Source: Burkholderiales bacterium
GTDB lineage: Bacteria > Pseudomonadota > Gammaproteobacteria > Burkholderiales > Ga0077523
Assembly (NCBI GenBank): GCA_019747905.1
Contig: JAIEQG010000011.1
Coordinates: 1 to 61,814, forward strand
Direction: 5' to 3'
Length of the DNA: 61,814 bases
In this document: positions 17,284 to 28,310 of the stretch, in pieces
How the letters are laid out: every line of letters starts with the position of its first letter
How positions within the stretch are numbered: the first letter of the stretch is position 1
Position numbers and translations under genes: made by a program
Notes under the pieces: model-generated
What the model saw: only the letters and a program-made list of their open reading frames with translations
What the model was told of the DNA's origin: nothing
Database searches by the model: none

Positions 17284-17328
17284 GCGCTATTGCGGTGCAA
17301 TTTTGCGAATGATGCACCGAACTAGTGC
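17284..17328 (-). promoter_or_regulatory. Two NtrC enhancer sites upstream of glnA
   Basis: The dyad GCAC-N7-GTGC at 17314-17328 fits the NtrC site fully. A second, GCGC-N7-GTGC at 17284-17298, has one mismatch. They are 30 bp apart (about three helical turns) and about 65-110 bp upstream of the sigma-54 promoter, as expected of an enhancer. They lie in the intergenic region shared with the divergent rhodanese gene. Confidence 0.65.
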
Positions 17329-17433
17329 GTAATGTTGCCGGGCGGAAGTCGATCGCGGTCCCAGGAGGCAAGTCGCTGCACGCAGAGGGGTGGCGAACCC
17401 CCGATGATCTTTTCTGATACGGAGCCTCTTCCC

Positions 17434-17886
17434 ATGGGAAAACTGACGGAAATTCTCGAACGGGCCCAGAACCGGGCGCGCCAGCAAGGCCTGCCCTACG
17501 ATGGTGCATTGACCCCGGCCGAGGCTCACGAGCTGCTGACTCTGGCCCCCGGCGCCAAGCTGGTGGACGTCCGGACCCGTGCCGAGCTCACGTGGGTCGG
17601 GCGGGTCCCGGGAAGCGTGGAAATCGAGTGGCAGACCTGGCCCGACGGCGCACCCAACGCGGCGTTCGGCACCGAACTCAAGGCGCAGGTGGATCCCGAG
17701 TCGCTCGTGATGTTCCTGTGCCGCAGCGGCGCGCGGTCGGGTGCGGCCGCGGCGGCCGCGAAGCAGCTCGGCTACACCGAGGCGTACAACGTGCTCGAGG
17801 GTTTCGAAGGCGACAAGGATCCGCTGAGTCACCGCAATACGGTGGGCGGGTGGCGGAAGGCCGGTCTGCCCTGGGTGCAGTCTTAG
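17434..17886 (+). CDS. Rhodanese-like domain protein
   Basis: A 150-residue single rhodanese domain. It has KLVDVRTRAE early, then the active loop FLCRSGARSG with Cys96 and a positively charged surround typical of sulfurtransferases, and a final W-R-K-A-G-L-P-W. It may transfer sulfane sulfur; the acceptor is unknown. The ATG at 17434 follows GGAG with a 9-base spacing; an ATG at 17404 would add 10 residues with no good ribosome site. It is divergent from glnA and convergent with uppP. Confidence 0.88.
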   Translation: MGKLTEILERAQNRARQQGLPYDGALTPAEAHELLTLAPGAKLVDVRTRAELTWVGRVPGSVEIEWQTWPDGAPNAAFGTELKAQVDPESLVMFLCRSGARSGAAAAAAKQLGYTEAYNVLEGFEGDKDPLSHRNTVGGWRKAGLPWVQS

Positions 17887-17907
17887 TCGTTCCTGGGGCC
17901 GCTGGGA

Positions 17908-18031
17908 AAAGCCTTCACCACGAAGGACGCGAAGGACACTAAGGCACACGAAGGTACCCCGGACCGGGCCCCCTCCTTGTTTTCCTTCGTGCTCCCTTCG
18001 TGTCCTTCGCGTCCTTCGTGGTGAAGGCTTT
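17908..18031. repeat. Long inverted repeat with perfect 32-bp arms
   Basis: The arms 17908-17939 and 18000-18031 are exact reverse complements. Each carries imperfect CGAAGGAC repeats (CACGAAGGAC, CGAAGGACAC). About 60 bases lie between them. It fills the gap between the convergent rhodanese and uppP genes, so it could end transcription from both sides. The CACCACGAAGG type of repeat is common between genes in many proteobacteria; a MITE-like origin is possible but I see no target duplication. Confidence 0.9.
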
Positions 18032-18037
18032 GCTCTT

Positions 18038-18865
18038 TCAGCCGGGGGTACTCCAGTCGACCCAGCCGAACCACGCGGTTGCCAGCACGATCACGCCGAA
18101 GATGATCCGGTACCACACGAACACCGTGAAGTCGTGGTGGGCCACGTAGCGGATCAGGCCGCGCACCGCGAGCAGCGCGCTCACGAAGGCTGCGACGAAG
18201 CCCACGCCGAATAGGGCGAGATCATCGGTGCCCAGCAGACTGCGGTGCTTGTAGAGGTCATAGAGTGCGGCCGCCGTAAGCGTGGGGATGGCGAGGAAGA
18301 ACGAGAATTCGGTGGCGGCGCGACGGGACAGGCCGAAGAACAGACCGCCGATGATGGTGGCGCCCGACCGTGACGTGCCTGGAATCAACGCGAGGGCCTG
18401 GGCCAGGCCGACCTTGAGCGCGTCGCCTGCACGCATCGCATCGACCTCTTCGATGCGGATCTGGTGCTTGCGCCGCTCTACCCAGAGAATCAGCAGGCCG
18501 CCGACGATGAAGGCCGCCGCCACCGGGACCGGATGAAACAGGTGCCGCTTGATGGCCGAACCGAAGGCGAGTCCGAGGATCGCTGCGGGCAGAAACGCGA
18601 GCCCCAGGTTGACGACGAACCGCCGCGAATCCGCGGAGCTCCCGAGCGTGACGACAACCCTCGTCAACCGCGCCCGATACTCCCACACCACCGCGACGAT
18701 GGCGCCCAGCTGGATCACGATCTCGAACAGTTTGCCCTTGTCGTCGTTGAAGTCGAGCAGGGCACCCACGATGATGAGGTGGCCCGTGCTCGAGATCGGC
18801 AGGAATTCGGTGAGACCCTCGACGATACCGAGAACGACGGCCTTGATGAGCAGTACGGGATCCAT
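18038..18865 (-). CDS. uppP: Undecaprenyl-diphosphate phosphatase (BacA/UppP)
   Basis: A 275-residue polytopic membrane protein. The signature [18 protein letters not shown] near the N terminus and [14 protein letters not shown] after the middle carry the catalytic Glu and Arg/Ser residues of the family. It recycles undecaprenyl pyrophosphate to the monophosphate carrier used for peptidoglycan and O-antigen, and confers bacitracin tolerance in other species. The length is usual (about 270). It is transcribed away from the HD-GYP gene. Confidence 0.96.
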   Translation of the reverse strand: MDPVLLIKAVVLGIVEGLTEFLPISSTGHLIIVGALLDFNDDKGKLFEIVIQLGAIVAVVWEYRARLTRVVVTLGSSADSRRFVVNLGLAFLPAAILGLAFGSAIKRHLFHPVPVAAAFIVGGLLILWVERRKHQIRIEEVDAMRAGDALKVGLAQALALIPGTSRSGATIIGGLFFGLSRRAATEFSFFLAIPTLTAAALYDLYKHRSLLGTDDLALFGVGFVAAFVSALLAVRGLIRYVAHHDFTVFVWYRIIFGVIVLATAWFGWVDWSTPG

Positions 18866-18976
18866 GGCGGCGGCGGATTATAGCGGCCGCGGATCGTCAA
18901 GTTCGCGGCCGCGAGGACGTTAATTGCTGCGTCGCCGGCCGCACGGCTGCAACGTACCCCCCGCACCACCCGCAGC

Positions 18977-20185
18977 ATGATCAAGAAGATTCAAGCCGGG
19001 CAACTGCAGCCCGGGATGTACATCCACGACCTCAACTGCGATTGGATGACGCATCCGTTCGCGCGCAACAAGTTCCTGCTGAAGGACGCAGGCGACATCG
19101 ACAAGATCCGGGCTGCCGCGATCCCCGAGGTGTACATCGACACCGACAAGGGTCTCGACGTCGCCGATGCGCCAACCGAATCCGAGGTGAGGGCCGAGAC
19201 CGAGCACCGCATGCTCGAGCTCGCCGCGGCCCCGGCACCGGCGCCGGTCAAGGTGAGTGCCGCAGACGAACTGGTGCGCGCGCAGCGCATCCACGAGCAG
19301 GCCGGCCGGGTCGTGCGCAACGTGATGAACGACGCCCGCCTGGGCCGAGCCGTCCAGGTGGCCGACATCGAGGCGGTCGTCACGGACATCACCGCATCGG
19401 TCGCGCGCAACAGCGGCGCCTTGCTCTCGTTGCTGCGCCTCAAGGACGCCGACGACTACACCTACATGCATTGCGTGGCCGTGGGCACGATGATGGTCAC
19501 GTTCGCCCGGCATCTCGAACTCGATGCCGAAACGGTGCGGCAGGCCGGCATCGGCGGCCTCATGCACGACGTGGGCAAGATGAAGATCCCCGACCAGGTG
19601 CTGAACAAGCCCGGCAAGCTGACCGACGAGGAGTTCGCCGTCATCCGCCGCCATCCCGAGGAAGGTCACGCGATCCTGGTGGCCTCCGGCGCCGTCGGCG
19701 AGATCCCTCTAGACATCACCTTGCATCATCACGAGCGCATCGACGGCTCGGGCTATCCGCACAAGCTGCCCGCCGATCGCATCTCGACTCTCGCGAAGAT
19801 GTCCGCCATCGTCGACGTGTACGACGCGATCACATCGGATCGCGTCTACCACAAGGGCATGGCGCCCACCGAGGCGCTGCGCAAGATGTTCGAGTGGAGC
19901 AAGTTCCATTTCGAGGAAAAGCTCGTCCACCACTTCATGCGTTGCATCGGCATCTACCCGGTCGGCACGCTCGTGCTGCTGGAAAGCGGCCGTCTCGGCG
20001 TCGTCACCGACCAGACCGAGGGCAATCTTCTGGCACCGCGGGTGCGGACCTTCTTCAGCACCCGCGCCAATTGCTACGTGAAGCCCGAGGAAGTGGATCT
20101 GGCGCGCGGAGCCGATCGCATCGTGAGCCACGAGCCACCGGAGAAATGGGGCGTGGATCCGATGCGGTTTCTCAAGGCGGCGTAA
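18977..20185 (+). CDS. HD-GYP domain cyclic-di-GMP phosphodiesterase
   Basis: A 402-residue protein. A DUF3391-type N-terminal domain (IKKIQAGQLQPGMYIHDL, then YIDTDKGLDV) is joined by an Ala/Pro linker to an HD-GYP domain: LMHDVGKMKIP with the HD pair at about 197-198, then HHHERIDGSGYPHKL. HD-GYP enzymes hydrolyse c-di-GMP to pGpG or GMP and so influence biofilm and motility. It is soluble, with no sensor membrane segments. It may affect polysaccharide production, but nothing here ties it to the locus at 29-62 kb. Confidence 0.93.
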   Translation: MIKKIQAGQLQPGMYIHDLNCDWMTHPFARNKFLLKDAGDIDKIRAAAIPEVYIDTDKGLDVADAPTESEVRAETEHRMLELAAAPAPAPVKVSAADELVRAQRIHEQAGRVVRNVMNDARLGRAVQVADIEAVVTDITASVARNSGALLSLLRLKDADDYTYMHCVAVGTMMVTFARHLELDAETVRQAGIGGLMHDVGKMKIPDQVLNKPGKLTDEEFAVIRRHPEEGHAILVASGAVGEIPLDITLHHHERIDGSGYPHKLPADRISTLAKMSAIVDVYDAITSDRVYHKGMAPTEALRKMFEWSKFHFEEKLVHHFMRCIGIYPVGTLVLLESGRLGVVTDQTEGNLLAPRVRTFFSTRANCYVKPEEVDLARGADRIVSHEPPEKWGVDPMRFLKAA

Positions 20186-20189
20186 AACC

Positions 20190-20362
20190 GCCCCCATCCC
20201 AACCTTCCCCCACCGAAGGTGGGGGAAGGAGCGTAGGGCTCTAGCCCCCGGCGAAGCCGGCGCTGCGCTGCCCCCACCCTCCGCCCTCCCCGGGCAAAGC
20301 CGGGGGAGGGGACGTACACTCCTTCCCCCGCGGATGCGGGGGAAGGTCGGGATGGGGGCAAC
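20190..20362. repeat. Triple GC-rich hairpin repeat
   Basis: Three inverted repeats of the dispersed family lie in a row: CCTTCCCCCACC/GGTGGGGGAAGG, CCCTCCCCGGGC around AAA, and CCTTCCCCCGC/GCGGGGGAAGG. They are bounded by CCCCCATCCC and GGGATGGGGGC. A fourth small GCCCCCGGC/GCCGGCGC-type element sits between the first two. The cluster lies between the convergent HD-GYP and thiC genes. Confidence 0.8.
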
Positions 20363-20369
20363 GCTGCCC

Positions 20370-23077
<2,708 letters not shown>

Positions 23078-23083
<6 letters not shown>

Positions 23084-23167
23084 CTTCCCTACGCCGGCAT
23101 TACCCGGATCAGGTTCGAAGGGACTCTCTCACCCGGCGCGCGGCGCGCAGCCAGGACCCCTGTGTCA
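23078..23167 (-). promoter_or_regulatory. TPP riboswitch (THI element) controlling thiD-thiC
   Basis: Read on the minus strand, the aptamer core is clear: CAGGGGT, GTGAGAGAGTCCCTTCGAAC, CCTGATCCGGGTAATGCC and GGCGTAGGGA, which are the conserved TPP-binding segments. The outer helix appears to pair TGACA (23167-23163) with TGTCG (23082-23078), and the UG of the thiD AUG is inside it. Ligand binding would therefore hide the start codon and the adjacent GGGAAG directly. No separate terminator platform is seen between aptamer and gene. Confidence 0.93.
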
Positions 23168-23275
23168 GGCGCAGAAGGTAACGCAACCGCGCCTACCCGG
23201 CAAACGCGCCTCGCACCCGGCTCGGAAAGATCCATTCGCCAAGGCCGCTCGCCCAGCTAGGTGGCATTGTTTTTG

Positions 23276-23284
23276 TGTGATAAT
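23276..23284 (+). promoter_or_regulatory. Extended -10 promoter candidate for pcm
   Basis: TGTGATAAT is an extended -10 (TGN plus GATAAT) preceded by a T-rich run. Transcription would start near 23291, about 33 bases before the pcm ATG. No strong -35 is present, as is acceptable for extended -10 promoters. Confidence 0.4.
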
Positions 23285-23323
23285 CGGCCGTTCGTCCCCC
23301 GGCCACCGTCTGACTGCCGCTCA

Positions 23324-23977
23324 ATGGATTTCGAAGTTGCCCGCGCGAACATGGTCGAGAGCCAGATTCGCACCTGGGAAGTTCTCGATCAGCGCGTGCT
23401 GGATCTCGTACTCGAAGTGAAGCGCGAGTCGTTCGTCCCGCCGGCGTATCGCGACCTTGCCTTTGCCGACATGGAGATTCCGCTGGGGCACGGCGAGGTG
23501 ATGCTCGCGCCCAAGCTCGAAGCCCGGCTGGTGCAGGAGCTCGGCCTCAACCCGACCGATCGCGTACTCGAAATCGGCACCGGCTCGGGCTACATGACCG
23601 CGTTGCTTGCCCGCCTTGCGGCGCAGGTCGTGAGCGTGGAGATCGTGCCCGACTTCTCGCGCGCTGCTGCCGCACGGCTGGCCGAGAACGGCATTCGCAA
23701 CGCCACGCTGGAGGTCGGCGACGGCGCCCTGGGCTGGGCACGCAGCGCCCCCTACGATGCGATACTCGTGACGGGGTCGCTGCCCATGCTCCCCGAGGAT
23801 TTTCCGGCGCAGCTGGCCCCCGGCGGTCGTCTGATCGCGGTGGTCGGGCGCGCGCCCATCATGACCGCACAGCTCGTGACCTGTCTTGCGCCCGGCAAGA
23901 TCACCACGGTGGGGCTGTTCGAAACATCCATTCCCCCACTCAAGCACGCCCGAGAACCCGAGCGTTTCGTGTTCTGA
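23324..23977 (+). CDS. pcm: Protein-L-isoaspartate O-methyltransferase-like protein
   Basis: A 217-residue class I methyltransferase. The SAM-binding VLEIGTGSGYMTALLA is clear, with an N-terminal MVESQIRTWEVLD and the family region FVPPAYRDLAFADMEIPLGHG. True Pcm repairs isoaspartyl residues. The betaproteobacterial copy next to a TolC gene lacks some residues of E. coli Pcm, so its substrate may differ. The ATG at 23324 opens MDFEVARANM. It precedes the TolC gene by 29 bases and was probably transcribed with it. Confidence 0.88.
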   Translation: MDFEVARANMVESQIRTWEVLDQRVLDLVLEVKRESFVPPAYRDLAFADMEIPLGHGEVMLAPKLEARLVQELGLNPTDRVLEIGTGSGYMTALLARLAAQVVSVEIVPDFSRAAAARLAENGIRNATLEVGDGALGWARSAPYDAILVTGSLPMLPEDFPAQLAPGGRLIAVVGRAPIMTAQLVTCLAPGKITTVGLFETSIPPLKHAREPERFVF

Positions 23978-24006
23978 CCCGCGCCGGCCTTCCGAGGAGA
24001 TCGAAA

Positions 24007-25356
24007 ATCGACACCCGCAAACTACCGTCCCGGCTCCTGATCGCCGCACTCCTGGGTTTCGGCGCCAGTGGGGCATTCGCCGCCGACCTGCTGTCCATCT
24101 ATCGCGAAGCGCTGGTGTCCGACCCCCAGTACGCCGCAGCCCGGGCGAGCTTCCTCGCCGGCCAGGAGAAGATCGCCCAGGGCAAGGCCGGCCTGCTGCC
24201 GCAGTTGAGCGCGAATGCCAACCTGAACTACACCAACTCGGACGCGCAGTTTCCGGGCAGCCCGCTGTTCCGTGAGGGTCAGCGTGACTTCGGCGGGCGT
24301 ACCTACGGTGTGCAGCTGACCCAGCCGCTGTACCGCCCGCAGAACCGCGAGACGTACGAGCAAGGCAAGCTCCAGGCGCTCGTTTCCGAGATCCAGCTTA
24401 CCGCCGCAGGACAGGACCTGATGGTGCGCGTGAGCCAGGCGTATTTCGACGTGCTGCTCGCGCAAGCCAACCTCGACTTCATCCGGGCGCAGAAGAGCGC
24501 GATCAGCGAGCAGCTCGCCCAGGCCAAGCGCAATTTCGTGGTGGGCACGGCCACCATCACCGACACCAACGACGCCCAGGCGCGGTACGACCTCGCCAAC
24601 GCGCAGGAAGTGGCGTCCCTCAACGATCTCGAAGTCAAGAATCGCGCCCTGTCGGCGATCATCGGCAAGTATCCCGGTGCGATCGCCGGCATCACCTGGC
24701 CGCTTACCCTGACGCCGCCGGATCCTGCCGACATCAATGCCTGGGTCGAGCAGGCGCTCGGATCGAGCCTGCAGGTCGAGATCCAGAAAACTGCACTGGA
24801 GATCGCGAGCCGCGAGATCCAGAAGGCCCGGATGGGGCATCACCCGACTCTCGACGCGGTGGCCAGCTACTCCGACGCCAAGCTGAATTCCAGCCCGCAG
24901 GGCTTCGGCAGCGAAATCCGTCAAGGCCAGATCGGCATCCAGTTCAACCTGCCGCTCTACAGCGGCGGCATCGTCGACTCGCGGGTGCGCGAGGCCTACG
25001 CCAACAAGACCAAGACCGAACAGGACCTCGAGAACGCCAAGCGCCAGGCCACTCTCGCCACCCAGCAGTCCTACCTCGGTGTGACCAGCGGCCTCGCCCA
25101 GGTGCGCGCGCTGGAGCAGGCATTGCGGTCCAGCGAAGTCTCGCTGGAGTCCACCAAGCTCGGCCGCGATGTGGGCGTCCGGACCCAGGTCGACGTGCTG
25201 AACTCCCAGCAGCAGGTGGCGAACGCCCGCAAGGATCTCGCGAACGCGCTCTACACGACCATCCTGGCGCAACTCAAGCTGAAGCAGGCCGTCGGCCGCC
25301 TGACCGTCGACGACCTTGCGGCGGTCAATCGGTTGCTGAAGGTCGAAGGGCGCTGA
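24007..25356 (+). CDS. tolC: TolC family outer membrane channel protein
   Basis: About 449 residues. An N-terminal signal peptide (RLLIAALLGFGASGAFA) is followed by two OEP/TolC repeats with long coiled coils (DLLSIYREAL, QAYFDVLLAQANLD; then QQSYLGVTSGLAQ, LNSQQQVANARKDLANA). It forms the outer-membrane duct of type I secretion or RND efflux. The reading frame through the signal peptide has no ATG, GTG or TTG; GAGGAG (23994-23999) is 7 bases before an ATC at 24007, taken as the start. A GTG at 24115 would remove the signal peptide and is unlikely. Confidence 0.88.
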   Translation: MDTRKLPSRLLIAALLGFGASGAFAADLLSIYREALVSDPQYAAARASFLAGQEKIAQGKAGLLPQLSANANLNYTNSDAQFPGSPLFREGQRDFGGRTYGVQLTQPLYRPQNRETYEQGKLQALVSEIQLTAAGQDLMVRVSQAYFDVLLAQANLDFIRAQKSAISEQLAQAKRNFVVGTATITDTNDAQARYDLANAQEVASLNDLEVKNRALSAIIGKYPGAIAGITWPLTLTPPDPADINAWVEQALGSSLQVEIQKTALEIASREIQKARMGHHPTLDAVASYSDAKLNSSPQGFGSEIRQGQIGIQFNLPLYSGGIVDSRVREAYANKTKTEQDLENAKRQATLATQQSYLGVTSGLAQVRALEQALRSSEVSLESTKLGRDVGVRTQVDVLNSQQQVANARKDLANALYTTILAQLKLKQAVGRLTVDDLAAVNRLLKVEGR

Positions 25357-25419
25357 GCACCGACGTCCTGGCGCCCCGGCAACCTGGGGCGCACGGGCCC
25401 TCGCCCGAAAAAGCTTGCG

Positions 25420-26031
25420 ATGGCTGAAGCGCCGGGTAGCGCGCAGCCATCGGTTGCGCTCGCGAAGGCCGAGCTGCGGGCCCGAGTGCTGGCAGCTCGC
25501 GATGCGCTCCCGGCACCGATCCGGGCTGCGGCCAGCGCCACCATCACCGGCCGGGTCGTGCGCCTCGAAGGTTTCTCGACGGTCCGCTCGGTGCTGGCCT
25601 ACTCGTCGTTCGGCAGCGAGTTCGACACCGGTGCTTTCAACGCCCATGTGATCGGCTCCGGACGGCAGCTCGTCCTGCCGCGCGTGGACCGCACCGCGCG
25701 GCGCCTGCGGCTCTATGCGGTCGACGACCTGGAACGAGACCTTCTGGCCGGTACCTGGGGCATACGTGAGCCCGATCCGGAGTCCTGCCGCGAAGTGACC
25801 ATCGACGACGTCGACTTCGTGCTCGTCCCGGGCGTCGCTTTTGACGCCCATGGTCGCCGGCTCGGCTACGGCGGCGGGTTCTACGATCGGCTTCTGGCGT
25901 TGACGCCGGCGGAACTACCCCGTGTTGTTGCAGCATTCTCCGTACAGGTGGTCGACGACGTGCCGACCGAAGCGCACGACTGCGCCATGACCACGCTCGT
26001 CACGGAGCGCGAGACCACCGCGCTTCGATGA
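25420..26031 (+). CDS. fau: 5-formyltetrahydrofolate cyclo-ligase
   Basis: A 203-residue protein of the 5-FTHF cyclo-ligase family (ATP-dependent conversion of 5-formyl-THF to 5,10-methenyl-THF). The signature VPGVAFDAHGRRLGYGGGFY carries the ATP/folate loop, and AKAELRARVLAARD opens the domain. The C terminus overlaps the converging waaA gene by 32 bases. The ATG at 25420 starts after a short GC-rich gap following tolC. Confidence 0.92.
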   Translation: MAEAPGSAQPSVALAKAELRARVLAARDALPAPIRAAASATITGRVVRLEGFSTVRSVLAYSSFGSEFDTGAFNAHVIGSGRQLVLPRVDRTARRLRLYAVDDLERDLLAGTWGIREPDPESCREVTIDDVDFVLVPGVAFDAHGRRLGYGGGFYDRLLALTPAELPRVVAAFSVQVVDDVPTEAHDCAMTTLVTERETTALR

Positions 26032-27262
26032 GCTGCAACGTGCGCGCGGTAGCGCCGCGGTGGGTCGCCGCGAATGCTGCCGCGGCCGTGCTCATGGCAT
26101 TGCGCAGGCTCTCGTCGTTCAGCAGCCGCGCGGCTTGTGTCGCCAGTTGTGCAGGGTCTGCCACACGGATCGCCGCACCAGCATCGACCGCCAGGTCCGT
26201 CGCCTCGCTGAAATTGAACGTGTGGGGCCCGATGAGGACCGGCTTCCCCATCGCGCAAGCCTCGATCAGGTTCTGTCCGCCCAGAGGCAACAGGCTGCCG
26301 CCGATGAACGCGACGTCGCACGCGCCGTAGTACGCGAACATCTCGCCCATGCTGTCCCCGAGCACGATTCGGGTATCGGCCGACACGGGCTCGGCGGTGC
26401 TGCGGCGCTGCCACTTCAAGCCCCGGGCATCGAGCAGGCGGGCCACCTCGTCGAAGCGCTGCGGGTGCCGCGGGACGATCACCAGCAACATGCCGGCGAT
26501 GTCGATCTGCTCGAAGGCATCCAGGACCAGCGGTTCCTCGCCCTCGCGCGTGCTGGCCGCGAGCAGGATCGGGCGAGACGAGCCGAAGAGACGGCGCAGC
26601 TCGCGCCCGCGGGCTTCCATCTCCGCGCTGGGGGCGACGTCGAACTTGAGATTGCCAGTGATCTCGATCGCTCCGGCACCGAGAGCGGTGAGCCGTTCTG
26701 CGTCGGCTTCGGTCTGGGCGGCGATGCCACGCAGTGAACGCAGCGCGGCCTTGGTGAGGACCGCGAGCCGGCCGTAGCCACGAGCGGAGCGTTCCGACAA
26801 ACGCGCATTGACGAGAAACAGGGGAATGTCGCGCGCCGCGCAAGCGTGGGCGACGTTGAACCAGATCTCGGTCTCCATCAGGATGCCGGCGCGCGGCTGG
26901 AAGTGATCGAGGAACCGGTTCACCGCGAACGGCAGGTCGTAGGGCAGATAGGCCCGCGACACGCGGTCGCCGAACAGCTGCTCGCCGGTGGCGCGGCCGG
27001 TGGGCGTGGTGTGGGTGAGCAGGATGCGGTGATCCGGGTGGCGTTCGGCAAGCGCCTTCACCAGCGGCTCGGCGGCGCGCGTTTCGCCGACGGAGACCGC
27101 GTGGATCCAGATCACCGGGCCGGCGACTTCGAACGAATACCGGCCGAAGCGCTCGCCGACGTGTTCGAGATACTCCGGCTGCCGACGCGAGCGTCGCCAC
27201 AGATGCCAGAGTGCGCCCGGCACGAGGAGGTACAGCGCGAGCGTGTATAGGAGACGTCGCAT
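26000..27262 (-). CDS. waaA: 3-deoxy-D-manno-octulosonic acid transferase (WaaA/KdtA)
   Basis: A 420-residue GT30 enzyme. It has an N-terminal membrane anchor (LLYTLALYLLVPGALWHLW), the catalytic region VIWIHAVSVGETRAAEPL with the conserved Glu, and the C-terminal nucleotide-binding block GDSMGEMFAYYGACDVAFIGGSL-like segment, plus GQNLIEACAMGKPVLIGPHT. It adds Kdo to lipid A at the inner membrane. I take the ATG at 27262; a GTG at 27277 would add five residues. Upstream on the same strand a 1-kb repeat array separates it from waaC. Confidence 0.95.
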   Translation of the reverse strand: MRRLLYTLALYLLVPGALWHLWRRSRRQPEYLEHVGERFGRYSFEVAGPVIWIHAVSVGETRAAEPLVKALAERHPDHRILLTHTTPTGRATGEQLFGDRVSRAYLPYDLPFAVNRFLDHFQPRAGILMETEIWFNVAHACAARDIPLFLVNARLSERSARGYGRLAVLTKAALRSLRGIAAQTEADAERLTALGAGAIEITGNLKFDVAPSAEMEARGRELRRLFGSSRPILLAASTREGEEPLVLDAFEQIDIAGMLLVIVPRHPQRFDEVARLLDARGLKWQRRSTAEPVSADTRIVLGDSMGEMFAYYGACDVAFIGGSLLPLGGQNLIEACAMGKPVLIGPHTFNFSEATDLAVDAGAAIRVADPAQLATQAARLLNDESLRNAMSTAAAAFAATHRGATARTLQLIEARWSRAP

Positions 27263-27364
27263 GTCAGTCGTATTCACTGCGCAGTGCGCGACCCGCGAGA
27301 GATGAAACAGGAAGCCTCAATCGAGACAGTCTCCTGTACTCCGATCCGCAGGCATAGCTGGGGA

Positions 27365-28262
27365 ATGTACTGCTCGTGATGCCGTACAGCGTAGGCACTC
27401 CTTCCCCCGGCGCAGACGGGGGAAGGTTGGGATGGGGGCAGGTGTTCTTGCGATCGCCGCGGCCCCCACCCTGGCCCTCCCCCGGCCATGCCGGGGGAGG
27501 GGATGCACGGCTGGTGATGCCGTACAGCGTGGGCACTCCTTCCCCCGGCGCAGACGGGGGAAGGTTGGGATGGGGGCAGGCGTTCTTGTGACCGCCGCGG
27601 CCCCCACCCTGGCCCTCCCCCGGCACTGCCGGGGGAGGGGATGTACGGCTCGTGATGTCGTACAGCGTGGGCACTCCTTCCCCCGGCGCAGACGGGGAAG
27701 GTTGGGATGGGGGCAGGCGTTCTTGTGACCGCCGCGTGCCCCCACCCTGGCCCTCCCCCGGCAGTGCCGGGTGAGGGGATGTACGGCTCGTGATGCCGTA
27801 CAGCGCAGGCACTCCTTCCCCCGGCGCAGACGGGGGAAGGCTGGGATGGGGGCAAGCGTTCTTGCGACCGCCGCGGCCCCCACCCTGGCCCTCCCCCGGC
27901 GATGCCGGGGGAGGGGATGTACTGCTCGTGATGTCGTACAGCGCAGGCACTCCTTCCCCCGGCGCAGACGGGGGAAGGTTGGGATGGGGGCAGGCGTTCT
28001 TGTGACCGCCGCGGCCCCCACCCTGGCCCTCCCCCGGCGATGCCGGGGGAGGGGATGTACGGCTCGCGATGCCGTACAGCGCAGGCACTCCTTCCCCCGG
28101 CGCAGACGGGGGAAGGTTGGGATGGGGGCAGGCGTGCTTGCCGCCGCCGCGTGCCCCCACCCTGGCCCTCCCCCGGCGATGCCGGGGGAGGGGATGTACT
28201 GCTCGTGATGTCGTACAGCATGGGCACTCCTTCCCCCGGCGCAGAGGAGGGAAGGTGGGATC
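27365..28262. repeat. Tandem array of 138-bp multi-hairpin units
   Basis: The marker TGATG(C/T)CGTACAGC recurs at 27377, 27515, 27653, 27791, 27929, 28067 and 28206, giving a period of 138 bp (139 for the last) and about 6.5 units. Each unit contains three inverted repeats: CCTTCCCCCG/CGGGGGAAGG, CCCTCCCCCGGC/GCCGGGGGAGGG with a 3-base loop, and GTACGGC/GCCGTAC around TCGTGAT. GGGATGGGGGC and GCCCCCACCCT can also pair. Units are nearly identical with small changes in loops. The array fills the gap between waaC and waaA. Open frames across it are artefacts of the period being a multiple of three. Confidence 0.95.
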
Positions 28263-28310
28263 AGGCAAGGTGCCAGCGACACACGCACATGCGTGACCAG
28301 TTGCTTCATC

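Noticed and set aside
14824..17325. An 833-codon open frame on the plus strand
   Set aside because: It is antisense to ntrB, the DUF4124 gene and glnA, whose motifs are unmistakable on the minus strand; GC-rich third positions keep the opposite frame open.
27365..28262. CRISPR-like regular array
   Set aside because: The whole 138-bp unit is repeated, with no unique spacers, and no cas genes are near.
27264..28309. Several open frames of 300 or more codons with a 46-residue repeat on both strands
   Set aside because: They arise because the 138-bp unit is a multiple of three without stops. All frames look alike, they have no ribosome sites, and the encoded repeats resemble no protein.
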